Below are positions 53,587 through 63,000 of a stretch of DNA of 64,000 nucleotides, piece by piece. The number at the start of each line of letters is the position of its first letter. Within the stretch, counting starts at the first letter, position 1. This DNA comes from Zoogloea sp. (GTDB lineage: Bacteria; Pseudomonadota; Gammaproteobacteria; Burkholderiales; Rhodocyclaceae), in NCBI RefSeq assembly GCF_030157465.1, contig NZ_JAOAUU010000054.1:1-64000 (forward strand), written 5' to 3'. A model generated the notes under the pieces. That model did not search any database. It was given only the letters and a program-made list of their open reading frames with translations, and was not told where the DNA came from. The position numbers and the translations under genes are program-made.

Positions 53587-56449
53587 CTACGAAGGGATGC
53601 GATGGTTCAAGTGCGACTTCCAGGTCCAAACGCCGGAAGACGCCGCGCACTGGGGCGATGCTGACACCCGGCTGCCGGAGCCGCGCCGACCGATGGTTGT
53701 GCCGGCACCGGATGCCAACGGCGTTGTGGGACCAGCAAAGCCCGATGAAAACCGCCTCCAGGAGATTGCGCGGGCCTACCTTCGTCGCTGCCACGAGGTG
53801 GGGCTCGAGCTGATTGGCGTCACGGACCACAACTTCTCGCAGAAGACGGACCCACGGGACTGGTTTCTGACGCACCTGGTGGAGCAGAACAAGTCGGTCG
53901 CCAGGGACTTGGGGCGCCAACCGCTGCACATCCTCCCCGGCTTCGAGGTGGACATCGGTTACCACGTGCTGTGCCTGTTCGAGCCGGCCAAGAAGGCCAG
54001 CCATGTCTGGCGGGCGAATCGTCTTCTGTGCAAGCTGGGTCTCGACGAGAACGAGCGCTTCCGACAGGGGCGTCCGATGCCGCTGCGACGCAATAACGCC
54101 ACCGTCAGCCTTAAGGAGCTGATTGAGCTGGTTCAAGAGCAGCACCAGGGCATCGTCATTGCGGCCCACTCCGACCAGAACGACGGCCTGCTGGGTGACC
54201 CCCGCCACATCGAGGACTACAAGAACAAGAAGCTGTTGGCGCTAGAGGTGACGGCGAACCCACCCACTCAACGCGTACTTGACGTTATTGAGGGGCGCGA
54301 CCGCGCCTGGGCCAGGCAAGACTGCCACCCCGCCTGCGTCATGTCGTCGGACGCAAAGTCGCTCAAGCCGGACGGCCAGGGGCAGCCCGCCGCCAACTCG
54401 CTGGGCTACCGGCACACCTGGCTCAAGATGTCCAAGCCCTCCATCGAGGGGCTGCGGCAGGCATTCCTGGACCCTTTGTCCCGCATCCAGCTGCAGGGCG
54501 CTCGCCCGAGCGAGGCGCTGGTGCATCCGCGCATCACCACGGTCTCAGTTCGAGGGGCTAAGTTTCTTGAAGACCAGGACGTGCACTTCTCGGAGGGCTT
54601 CAACTGCGTCATCGGTGGTCGTGGCAGCGGCAAGTCTTCCCTTCTGGAGTACGTGCGGTTTGCAATTGGCCACGAGGAGCACGCAGCCAAGGGCGAGGAG
54701 GAAGACCCATCACTGCAGCGCAAGCGCAGGCTGCTGAAGGAGTCGCTGCCGCCTGAGGCGGAACTGAGGGTCACCTTCGAAGTGGGCAATGGGGTGTCGG
54801 ACACGTTAGTTTACGCACCCGGGAAGCCGGCAGCCCAGCAACGGTGGTTAGATGGTCGCGAAGTAGCAGACCTGAACACCGTGCTCCGACAGCTCCAATT
54901 GCAGTTCTTCAGCCAAGGCGAGCTCAGTCGCATGACCAACGACGTGCAGGGCCAGGCGCAGGTCTTGGCGCTGATTGACACGGCGGCCGGTGCTTCGCTG
55001 CTGGAGCTCAAGGCAGCTGAGGGCGACCTCAAGGCGCGGCTGAAGTCACTCTTCCAGAGCACCCGGGATGCCGGCCGCTTGCGAGCCGAGGTCGCCGAAG
55101 CTCAGCAAGAAGCCGTCGAGCTGGAACGGCAGTTGAAGGCGCGTGAGGCGGTCCAAGAAGATTCGCAGCTGAACCAGTTGGCGCTGGAGGCCCGCCGACA
55201 TCTCAATCGCATGAAGTCGGCGGATGCGCCCGTGGTGGAAGCGGTGAACCAGCTGCTGCTGCAGTTGGGCACGCCGCTGGAGCCGCTCTCCGCCAACGCG
55301 GACAAGTGGCCGGGCGCGGATTGGTTCGAGACCTCGATGACGCACATGGAGCAGGCGCGGGCGGACTTGGCCGCGGCCATCACCAACGCCATGACCGGCT
55401 ACCAGCAGGCGATGGCCGCCTGCCTTGGGGAAGGCGCCACCCAGGTGACCGAGCAAGAAATTGCTGCCGTGCAGGAGCGCTTCCGTGCGGCCTGCGTAGC
55501 AAGCGGTATCCGTGAAGACGACATCGCCCGAATGCAAGGCCTGGAAGAAAAGCGCCAGGAGAAGCTAAAGCTGGTCGAGGACCGACAGAAGCGACTGACC
55601 GAGGTGCAAACCGAAGCGGACAAGTTTCCGCAGGTGCTCGGCGAGCTGCACGCGGTCTGGCGCTCGCAGTTCGATGCCCGACGGGCAACGGCCGAAGCCA
55701 TCCAGGCAGCCGTGGCCTCCCAGACCGTCCGCCTGACCACCGCCCTCATGGCAGACGAAGCATCGTTCAAGTCGGCCTGGGCGCGGTTGGCTCCGGCGGA
55801 CAAGCGCGGCAAGCTTGCTCGCCGATGGGACGACTACGGTGATGAGCTCCTCAAGGCTTGGCAACTGCGGGACGATGCGTCCGTCTGGGAGACGCTGGAA
55901 ACCGCAAGAACCGATACGTCGCTGCTGGAGACAGTGCTCTTGGAAGGCCTCCACCAGTCTCTGTTCGTGCACCTTGACAGTGACAACGTCCGCCCCTTGT
56001 GGGAGGACGTGCGCATCTCCCGGGTGAGTGATGGTATCGACGTCGAGCTCTTGCGCGAAGACCGAAGCGTTGCCGGCTCGATGAGCGGCGCGCTGTCAGA
56101 GGGCCAGCGAAACACGGTTCTCCTGAATCTGATACTCGCTCGCGGCGAAGGCCCCATCGTCATTGACCAGCCCGAGGATGAGTTGGACTCAAGCTTCATC
56201 TACCAAACCCTGGTTCGTGACCTCAGGGCAGCGAAGAGCAAGCGGCAGCTAATAGTCGCTACGCACAACGCGAACCTGCCGGTCAACGCGGATGCTGAGC
56301 AAATTTATGCCCTCGAAGCACGGGAAGGGCGTGGCAAGCGCCGCGCCCAGGGGGGACTGGACCAAAAGGGTGTGGCCGAGGCAGTGCTGGACATCATGGA
56401 AGGCTCAGAGCAGGCCTTCAAGAAACGAAGCGAGAAGTATCACTTCTGA
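53579..56449 (+). CDS. PHP domain-SMC-like ATPase (TrlF/Ppl type)
   Basis: A 956-aa protein. Residues about 8-330 form a PHP phosphoesterase-like domain (RWFKCDFQVQTPED; ELIGVTDHNFSQ; ILPGFEVDIGYHVLC; IVIAAHSDQNDG). From about 340 an SMC/ABC-type ATPase follows: Walker A GGRGSGKSSLLEYVRF (about 346), a long coiled-coil arm (LKARLKSLFQSTRDAGRL ... VAEAQQEAVELERQL), signature-like SGALSEGQRNTVLL, Walker B GPIVIDQPEDELDSSFI (about 860) and His loop QLIVATHNANLPVN. The first PHP H-x-H is changed to Q-x-Q. It starts GTG at 53579 with GGGAGG upstream and overlaps pglX by eight bases. Similar PHP-SMC proteins (Ppl) are antiphage candidates. Confidence 0.85.
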   Translation: MADYEGMRWFKCDFQVQTPEDAAHWGDADTRLPEPRRPMVVPAPDANGVVGPAKPDENRLQEIARAYLRRCHEVGLELIGVTDHNFSQKTDPRDWFLTHLVEQNKSVARDLGRQPLHILPGFEVDIGYHVLCLFEPAKKASHVWRANRLLCKLGLDENERFRQGRPMPLRRNNATVSLKELIELVQEQHQGIVIAAHSDQNDGLLGDPRHIEDYKNKKLLALEVTANPPTQRVLDVIEGRDRAWARQDCHPACVMSSDAKSLKPDGQGQPAANSLGYRHTWLKMSKPSIEGLRQAFLDPLSRIQLQGARPSEALVHPRITTVSVRGAKFLEDQDVHFSEGFNCVIGGRGSGKSSLLEYVRFAIGHEEHAAKGEEEDPSLQRKRRLLKESLPPEAELRVTFEVGNGVSDTLVYAPGKPAAQQRWLDGREVADLNTVLRQLQLQFFSQGELSRMTNDVQGQAQVLALIDTAAGASLLELKAAEGDLKARLKSLFQSTRDAGRLRAEVAEAQQEAVELERQLKAREAVQEDSQLNQLALEARRHLNRMKSADAPVVEAVNQLLLQLGTPLEPLSANADKWPGADWFETSMTHMEQARADLAAAITNAMTGYQQAMAACLGEGATQVTEQEIAAVQERFRAACVASGIREDDIARMQGLEEKRQEKLKLVEDRQKRLTEVQTEADKFPQVLGELHAVWRSQFDARRATAEAIQAAVASQTVRLTTALMADEASFKSAWARLAPADKRGKLARRWDDYGDELLKAWQLRDDASVWETLETARTDTSLLETVLLEGLHQSLFVHLDSDNVRPLWEDVRISRVSDGIDVELLREDRSVAGSMSGALSEGQRNTVLLNLILARGEGPIVIDQPEDELDSSFIYQTLVRDLRAAKSKRQLIVATHNANLPVNADAEQIYALEAREGRGKRRAQGGLDQKGVAEAVLDIMEGSEQAFKKRSEKYHF

Positions 56450-56475
56450 AGCGAAGAGACCAAGGGAGCAAACGC

Positions 56476-58575
56476 ATGGCCACCAGAGCCGAAGCATTGC
56501 AGCATCTCCGCCAGGCGATGGCCATACCAACATTAGAGTTTCGTGATGGACAGTGGGAGGCTATTGACCACATCGTCAATCAGCGGGGCAAAGTGCTGTG
56601 TGTTCAGCGCACGGGCTGGGGCAAGAGCATGGTGTACTTTGTATCGGCGAAGCTGATGCGGGGGGAAGGCGCGGGAGCCACGGTCATCATTTCACCGCTG
56701 CTGGCTCTCATGCGCAACCAGATAGAGGCTGCTCAACGGCTAGGCCTCAGAGCCCGGACGGTGAACTCAACCAACCGGCAGGACTGGGACCAAGTTCGGG
56801 ATGAACTGCTTGCCGATAGTGTCGATTTGCTTCTGATATCTCCCGAACGACTGGCCAACGATGAGTTCGTGGCAAACACCTTGCAGCCGATAGCGGCCCG
56901 CGTGGGCCTGCTGGTAATCGATGAAGCGCACTGCATTTCGGATTGGGGGCATGACTTCCGACCAGACTATCGACGCATCGGACAGGTATTGGCACGGCTT
57001 CCAAGTAACATCGCTGTCCTGGCAACCACCGCTACCGCCAATCAACGTGTTGCGCGGGATGTAGCTACGCAGTTGGGCGGGGGCGTTAACGTTCAGCGTG
57101 GCCCACTCGTCCGCGAGAGCCTCGCATTACAGAGCGTACAGATGCCGGGTCCAGCAGAACGACTTGCGTGGCTTGCCGACCATATTCCTGCTCTGCCAGG
57201 CAGTGGCATCGTTTATACGTTGACCACTCGCGACGCGGACCGGGTCGCTGAATGGCTTCGCGGGAATGGTGTGGATGCACATGCCTATCACTCGGGCAAG
57301 TCTGACGAGGAACGGCAGGCTCTTGAACAAGCCTTGCTGACAAATGGCATCAAGTGCCTAGTGGCGACCACAGCACTTGGCATGGGTTACGACAAGCCAG
57401 ACCTCACCTTTGTCGTCCACTACCAAACCCCTGGCAATGTTGTCGCCTACTATCAGCAAGTGGGGCGCGCCGGGCGGGCCATTCCTGATGCCTATGGAGT
57501 TCTCCTGTCTGGCGAGGAGGAAGATGACATCAATGAGTACTTCCGAGACTCGGCGTTCCCACCCGAATGGCAGGTCAATCGAATCCTAGAAGCCTTGGAC
57601 GCTGCTGACGAAGGCATGAAAGTCCGAGAGATTGAGCGTGCGGTCAACCTGCGGCAGTCTCAGATTGAAAAGGTTCTGAAACTCCTGGTGGTTGAGCCGC
57701 AATCACCTGTGATGCGCATTGAGGGCGCGTGGTACCGAACCCCGAATCCGTTCCAGTTGGACCTGCAGCGCATCGAACACCTCACACGTCAACGAGAGTC
57801 CGAATGGGGGCAGATGAAGCAGTACTTGGCCAACGAGCGCTGCCTTATGGCCTTCCTGGCCGATGCACTGGACGACGCCAATCCAACTGCCTGCGGGCGT
57901 TGTGCCGTGTGCCTTGGCCATCCAGTGCTTTCAACGGCCGTACAGCGAACGACACTAATCGAGGCCCAACGGTTTGTGCGGCACAGTGAAATGCTGTTGG
58001 AGCTCAAAAAACAGTGGGATATGGATGCGCTCCCAAACTATCGAGCGGCCTTCGGATGGGCGAAGCAAAACATCCCACAGCACCTTCGAGGGGAAGACGG
58101 CCGTGTTCTTTCTCGATGGGGTGAGCCGGTGTGGGGCGACCTCGTTGCACAGGGTAAGGCGCAAAGACACTTCGACGATGAACTGGTCGCAGCGGCGGTC
58201 GACCTGATTCGCAACAGATGGCCCGAGGTCTCAGCAGTCCGTTGGGTAACCTGCATCCCTTCAACTCGCCACCCAACCTTGGTCGCAGATTTCGCCGCCC
58301 GCTTGGCCTGCGCTTTGGGGCTCCCATTTCTGCCTGTCATCGCGAAGTCGCGAGAAACTGAGCCACAGAAGAACATGGAGAACCGCTTCCACCAGTGTCA
58401 CAACCTGGACGGGGCGTTCGAGGTACATGTGCAGCCTGGCACCGAGGCCCCTGTTCTGCTGGTCGACGACGTCGTGGACTCCGCGTGGACCTTAACCCTG
58501 GCTTCGGCTTTACTGCTGCAATCGGGCACTACCACCGTGTTCCCCTTTGCTCTGGCAACAACCGCGACAAAGTAA
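56476..58575 (+). CDS. RecQ-like helicase fused to a phosphoribosyltransferase domain
   Basis: A 699-aa protein. SF2 helicase motifs run from residue 20 to 350: QRTGWGKSMVYF (I), VIISPLLALMRNQIEA (Ia), LLVIDEAHCISDWGHDFRPDYRRIG (II/RecQ aromatic loop), LATTATANQRV (III), VATTALGMGYDKPDL (V), YYQQVGRAGR (VI). A winged helix and a zinc-like CGRCAVC follow at about 475-481. The C-terminal 100 residues form a PRTase fold with the PRPP-binding motif VLLVDDVVDSAWTLTLASAL at about 660-679. RecQ unwinds DNA ends; the PRTase adjunct is uncommon. It lies 27 bases after the PHP gene and 13 before the DprA-like gene. Confidence 0.88.
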   Translation: MATRAEALQHLRQAMAIPTLEFRDGQWEAIDHIVNQRGKVLCVQRTGWGKSMVYFVSAKLMRGEGAGATVIISPLLALMRNQIEAAQRLGLRARTVNSTNRQDWDQVRDELLADSVDLLLISPERLANDEFVANTLQPIAARVGLLVIDEAHCISDWGHDFRPDYRRIGQVLARLPSNIAVLATTATANQRVARDVATQLGGGVNVQRGPLVRESLALQSVQMPGPAERLAWLADHIPALPGSGIVYTLTTRDADRVAEWLRGNGVDAHAYHSGKSDEERQALEQALLTNGIKCLVATTALGMGYDKPDLTFVVHYQTPGNVVAYYQQVGRAGRAIPDAYGVLLSGEEEDDINEYFRDSAFPPEWQVNRILEALDAADEGMKVREIERAVNLRQSQIEKVLKLLVVEPQSPVMRIEGAWYRTPNPFQLDLQRIEHLTRQRESEWGQMKQYLANERCLMAFLADALDDANPTACGRCAVCLGHPVLSTAVQRTTLIEAQRFVRHSEMLLELKKQWDMDALPNYRAAFGWAKQNIPQHLRGEDGRVLSRWGEPVWGDLVAQGKAQRHFDDELVAAAVDLIRNRWPEVSAVRWVTCIPSTRHPTLVADFAARLACALGLPFLPVIAKSRETEPQKNMENRFHQCHNLDGAFEVHVQPGTEAPVLLVDDVVDSAWTLTLASALLLQSGTTTVFPFALATTATK

Positions 58576-58587
58576 TCTGAGAACGTT

Positions 58588-59985
58588 ATGAGTAACTGTG
58601 TCTTGAGTGCAGATACCCAAGTAGTCCTGCTGCTGTGCGGACGATTTGGTGGCGAACGCCAAGAATCTTTCCCCCCACTGCCTACGCGTGACTACAACGA
58701 GTTGGCCAAATGGCTAAACGATAGGGGCTTGCGGCCAGCGGATTTGCTGACGGACTCAGGCAGGGAGGCGTTGTCTGAAGTCCATCAGGCAAAGTTGGAA
58801 CGAACGCGTTTGGAGTTTTTGCTTGGACGCGGCACTGCGATGGCACTTGCCCTTGAACGCTGGAATCGTGGCGGAGTCTGGGTCATTTCCCGAGGTGACG
58901 CAGAATTTCCGAAGCGCCTGAGGCGACAACTGAAGCACATGACGCCACCACTGCTGTATGGGGCTGGAAACAAGGACCTTCTGGACATGGGAGGGTTGGC
59001 CATAATCGGGTCTCGTGATGCAACTCCGGGGGCGCTGGACTTCACCAGAGACATTGCTTCGCAATGCGCGCGCGAGCACATTGGGGTCGTATCTGGTGGT
59101 GCCCGTGGTGTTGATGCTGCAGCAATGCAGGGCGCAACTGAATCCGGTGGTTACACGATAGGTGTGCTAGCCAACGATTTGCTGAAGGCAAGCGTCAATC
59201 GTCAAAACCGAATGGGGCTCCAAGAGGGCCGCTTGGTGCTTGTCTCCCCGTTCTATCCGGAAGCGGGATTCAATGCCGGTAATGCGATGGCACGCAACAA
59301 ATATATCTATACACTTGCAGACCGAGCGTTGGTTATTGACTCAGCCTTGGGTAGTGGCGGCACTTGGGAAGGCGCACTGGAAACTCTAAGGCAGAAGTGG
59401 GTACCCCTCTATGTCCGTACTCCAGGACATGGGCCTGGCAATATGGCCTTGGTTGAAAAGGGTGGCATACCGTTCACCTATCAAGCGGGGAACAGCCAGT
59501 CTTTGACAGAAATTTTCTCCAGCATCGAAGAGGCGAGCTCAGTTCAAGAATCCCTCCCTGAGGGCACGCAGCCGTCACTTTTGGAAGTCGAGCTGGTGCC
59601 GCCTGCTCTGGAGCGGACTCCAGAACAGGCTCCAGAACTTGTGCAGGAGCTGCTAGCAAACGAAGTAACTGCTAATGACCTTGGCGCGACAGCTACAACA
59701 AGTCTTCCGGTCGAACCAACGGACCTAGTTGAGGGCCCTGAGGTTGAAGGACCCCAAGTTTTGGCTATGGCTGTCTCATTAGACATCTACCCAGAGTTTG
59801 TGAAAAAGCTACTGCTGGCTCTTACCTCAGATGCGCTGACTGACGAGCAAATTGCTGACACGCTCGGATTGGAAAAATCCCAGGCGAAGGTCTGGCTCAA
59901 GCGCGCGCATGAGGAAGGGCGAGTCGAAAAGCTCAAGAAGCCCGTTCGGTACGCCTTAGGTGTTCAGACTTCCCTTCTAGCTTGA
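58588..59985 (+). CDS. DprA/Smf-like DNA-processing protein
   Basis: A 465-aa protein with a DprA Rossmann domain in the middle (about 130-330: LLYGAGNKDLLDMGGLAIIGSRDATPGALDFTRD, GVVSGGARGVDAAAMQGATESGG, GNAMARNKYIYTLADRALVIDSALGSGGTWEGALETLRQ). The C terminus has a winged helix (LTDEQIADTLGLEKSQAKVWLKRAHEEGRVEKL), preceded by an acidic Pro-rich linker. It is longer than typical DprA (about 370) because of an N-terminal extension of about 80 residues. DprA loads RecA on single strands; here adjacency to RecQ-PRTase and a NERD-helicase suggests a defence role rather than competence. Confidence 0.86.
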   Translation: MSNCVLSADTQVVLLLCGRFGGERQESFPPLPTRDYNELAKWLNDRGLRPADLLTDSGREALSEVHQAKLERTRLEFLLGRGTAMALALERWNRGGVWVISRGDAEFPKRLRRQLKHMTPPLLYGAGNKDLLDMGGLAIIGSRDATPGALDFTRDIASQCAREHIGVVSGGARGVDAAAMQGATESGGYTIGVLANDLLKASVNRQNRMGLQEGRLVLVSPFYPEAGFNAGNAMARNKYIYTLADRALVIDSALGSGGTWEGALETLRQKWVPLYVRTPGHGPGNMALVEKGGIPFTYQAGNSQSLTEIFSSIEEASSVQESLPEGTQPSLLEVELVPPALERTPEQAPELVQELLANEVTANDLGATATTSLPVEPTDLVEGPEVEGPQVLAMAVSLDIYPEFVKKLLLALTSDALTDEQIADTLGLEKSQAKVWLKRAHEEGRVEKLKKPVRYALGVQTSLLA

Positions 59986-60001
59986 ATCTGCTTTATTTAT
60001 T

Positions 60002-63000
60002 ATGGATATTCGCCTCATTGAGAAGTCTGGCGTCCCGGCTTCAGAAATCGACGCCCATCAGAAGATTCAAAAGGCTTTCGATGCCACGACGTTCGCCAAA
60101 GGGTGGCGCGGCTACGCTTCGTTCAAGTTACCTCGAGGCGGCCCCGGCGCTGGCGACGATGACTTTGACCTTGTTCTCGTCACCCACACCCACATCATCG
60201 TCATTGAACTGAAGAACTGGCGAGGCAATAAGCTCATCGCACGCGGCGGCAATTGGTACGTGGATGGTCAGCCGAGGGGCCGCTCCCCTGTTCCTCTGGC
60301 CAACCTCAAAGCGAAGCGCCTTGGAACGACGCTCAATACTCGTGTTGGCCAGGCTAAGACGCCACTGGTGCTTTCCTTTGTCGTCTTGACTGGGAGCATC
60401 TCCGAACTCGACCTTTCGGAGGAGCCGAGAGAGTCAGAGTCTGTGCTCGTCTTGGATGATTTGCTTAAGTGGTCGGAGGAGCAAGGCTATCTCAAGTTTG
60501 TCACACGCGCTGCGCGCATTAACCCCTTGGGCTATTTGACGGCTTACGACCTGTTCTTTGAAGGGCAGAAGGGAAGACCAGCGGGTTTCAACATCCATGG
60601 GTACCGGCCAGAGGCTCAACCGCTTTGGGAACACCCCAAAAAACTCTACTCGGAATTTCGCGCCAAAGAAAAGCAGGACCCAGACAAGCTTGCGCTACTG
60701 AGGCAGTGGGACTTCGGAGCCTTAGGCAGCGAACTCATTGGAGAGGGCGAGCGCGGTTTCATCGGCCTCCGGGAGCAACGTGTCTTCGAACACGTAGAGC
60801 CGCGCAACGAGGAGTTGTCGCGCAGCCTGCTTCGACCCATCGCGAGGATGTCAGAGTCCGATGTCACGCGCGATTTTGCAGAGCTCTATGCTTTGCCACC
60901 CAAGGTCACGCGACTGAGTGAGTTCGTAAACTCTGGGCTCGCAAAGCTATCCCCGCCAGAACGAGTCGTACTGGTGAAAGCCATGCTGCAACGCTTTGCG
61001 GACCTGCATGACCTGAATGTGGCCCATAGAGACATCGGAGCTCACTGTCTCTGGGTAGAGCGACCTGCCAAGGTGGTCATCTCGGGCTTTCCGGCTGCCT
61101 ACTATCCAACAATGGCTACGGTGGGTGCTTTCCGAGACCGTATCCAGGTAGAGCGGTCCAACCTGCCGGAAGACGCTGGAGTAGTTGAAGGGGCAACCCC
61201 TTTCAGGCGGGACATTTACATGCTTGGCGTCCTGGCGCATTTGATACTGCACGGCGAGCGCCCCCCACGCGTGGATGGCATCTTCGTGTGGGAACCCCGA
61301 GCATCAGACGCATTTGGCGGAGTACTGGATTCAGTACTTGCCAAGGCTTTGAGAAGAGAGCCCAAAGACCGCTACGAGACTGCACGGGATATGCTGGAAG
61401 CCCTAAACGAGGCTTCCAAGAGCGAGAACGAGCAGGTAATCGACCTCGCGGCATTCGACGTTTACCGCGCGAAGACCCGTGTGCGAGATTATCCCGAAGA
61501 ATATGAGCCTCTAACCGATGACGATGACCTGCTAGCCTTTCGTAGCTCATTCGAGGGACAACCAGTGCTCGTCAAGGAGTGGCACGGTGTCGAGCCAGAC
61601 TTGAAGAGACCTGACCAAGCCATCCGTTTGCTATCGTTCCTCGAACGAGCGAGAAACCTTCGAGCAGCAGCTCTTACAGGGGTAGCAGTAGTATTGGATA
61701 GCGGGCTCAGCCGCCGCAGCCTACTGGTGGTGCAGCGCTGGGTTGAAGGCGAGACGCTAGCCGAGTGGATGCAGAAACCGCAGCAGCGTGACGCGAAGCT
61801 GCGCATTGCCCGTTTGTTGACAAGCACTCTGGCTCAACTGCACGACTTTGAATGGCCACACGGCGACATTAAACCGGACAACATCGTCATCAATGAAGAT
61901 GAGCACCCGGTTTTCGTGGACATTCTTGATTTTCGTCGTTCGGCGAACGATAGCTATTCGACGGCATACCTACCTCCGGACTACAAGACCCTGTCACCCC
62001 TAGCGCGAGACCGCTACGCGTTAGCCGCCGTCTTGGACGAGTTGCTGGTGAAAGACCAGTGCGACGGGGACTTACTCGGCTTGGAGCAGGTCCGTGAAGA
62101 AATTCATCGTCTGCTTAACGAGCGCCAAGTCTCAGCTCTTGAACCCTTGCAAAGCGCACTAGATGGTAAAGGTCAGTCCACGGAGGTGCCTGACCTTGAA
62201 CCGTATCACATCACAGTTCGTAACCTTGGGGCCACGGGAGTCCCTCAAGGCGAGATGTTGGGCGATAACGGGTACTTCTATCTCACGATGGAGAACTCAC
62301 GAAGGAATCTCGGCTCCAGGCTGATACACCTGACGGGCGCGGGGGCCAGATTAACCGTCGAATGGCAACCCTCAGAGCGTCGAGTTGCATGGGTAACTGC
62401 CAAATCCGTGGACCTGACACAGCTTATTTGGGTTCAGGATAAGTGCCTGGGACGGATACGTGCGAGGCTCATGCTTGCTGACGGACCGCGCAGCGACGCC
62501 ACGGACCTCGAGCCATCGTTCGACTTGTGGAACGAACAGTTCAGCGAGCCGCCTAGCGAGGAAAACGAACTTTCCGAAGCCTCTCCGACAGCAGACGTGT
62601 CACCGCTTGCCAGTAGTGCGGAAGATGAAGGCATTGCAGCACCATCCCAACGCGAGCTAGCGATTGACGTCGAAGAGCTTTGGCGAGGACTCTTAGCAGC
62701 GGAAGAGGATTCGCTACCTATCGCCACGGTCGTCGGCGAGGCCAGGCGAAACCCGCAGCGCGAACACCAGATGCTATTGCCTTGTGCGCTAGACGGAACT
62801 GGGTTTGACCCCGACATCGATGACAGAACCTGGGTTGAGAGGCAAAACGCCGATGGTCTGTGGCGCCGATGTGGGGACCTGGAACTGCGCGATACCTCGC
62901 TTGGTGCAAACGCCGAGCTAGCTATCGAGCGCTGGGGTGGCAAGCCACCCAGGTTGGGGGACAAGCTCCGGCTGCGCAGCAACATGGAGAGCGCTTCTCT

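Noticed and set aside
58588-59985. DprA as part of a competence operon
   Set aside because: No comE, comF or topA-type neighbours; the gene is embedded among defence genes and has an unusual N-terminal extension, so a competence role is not supported.
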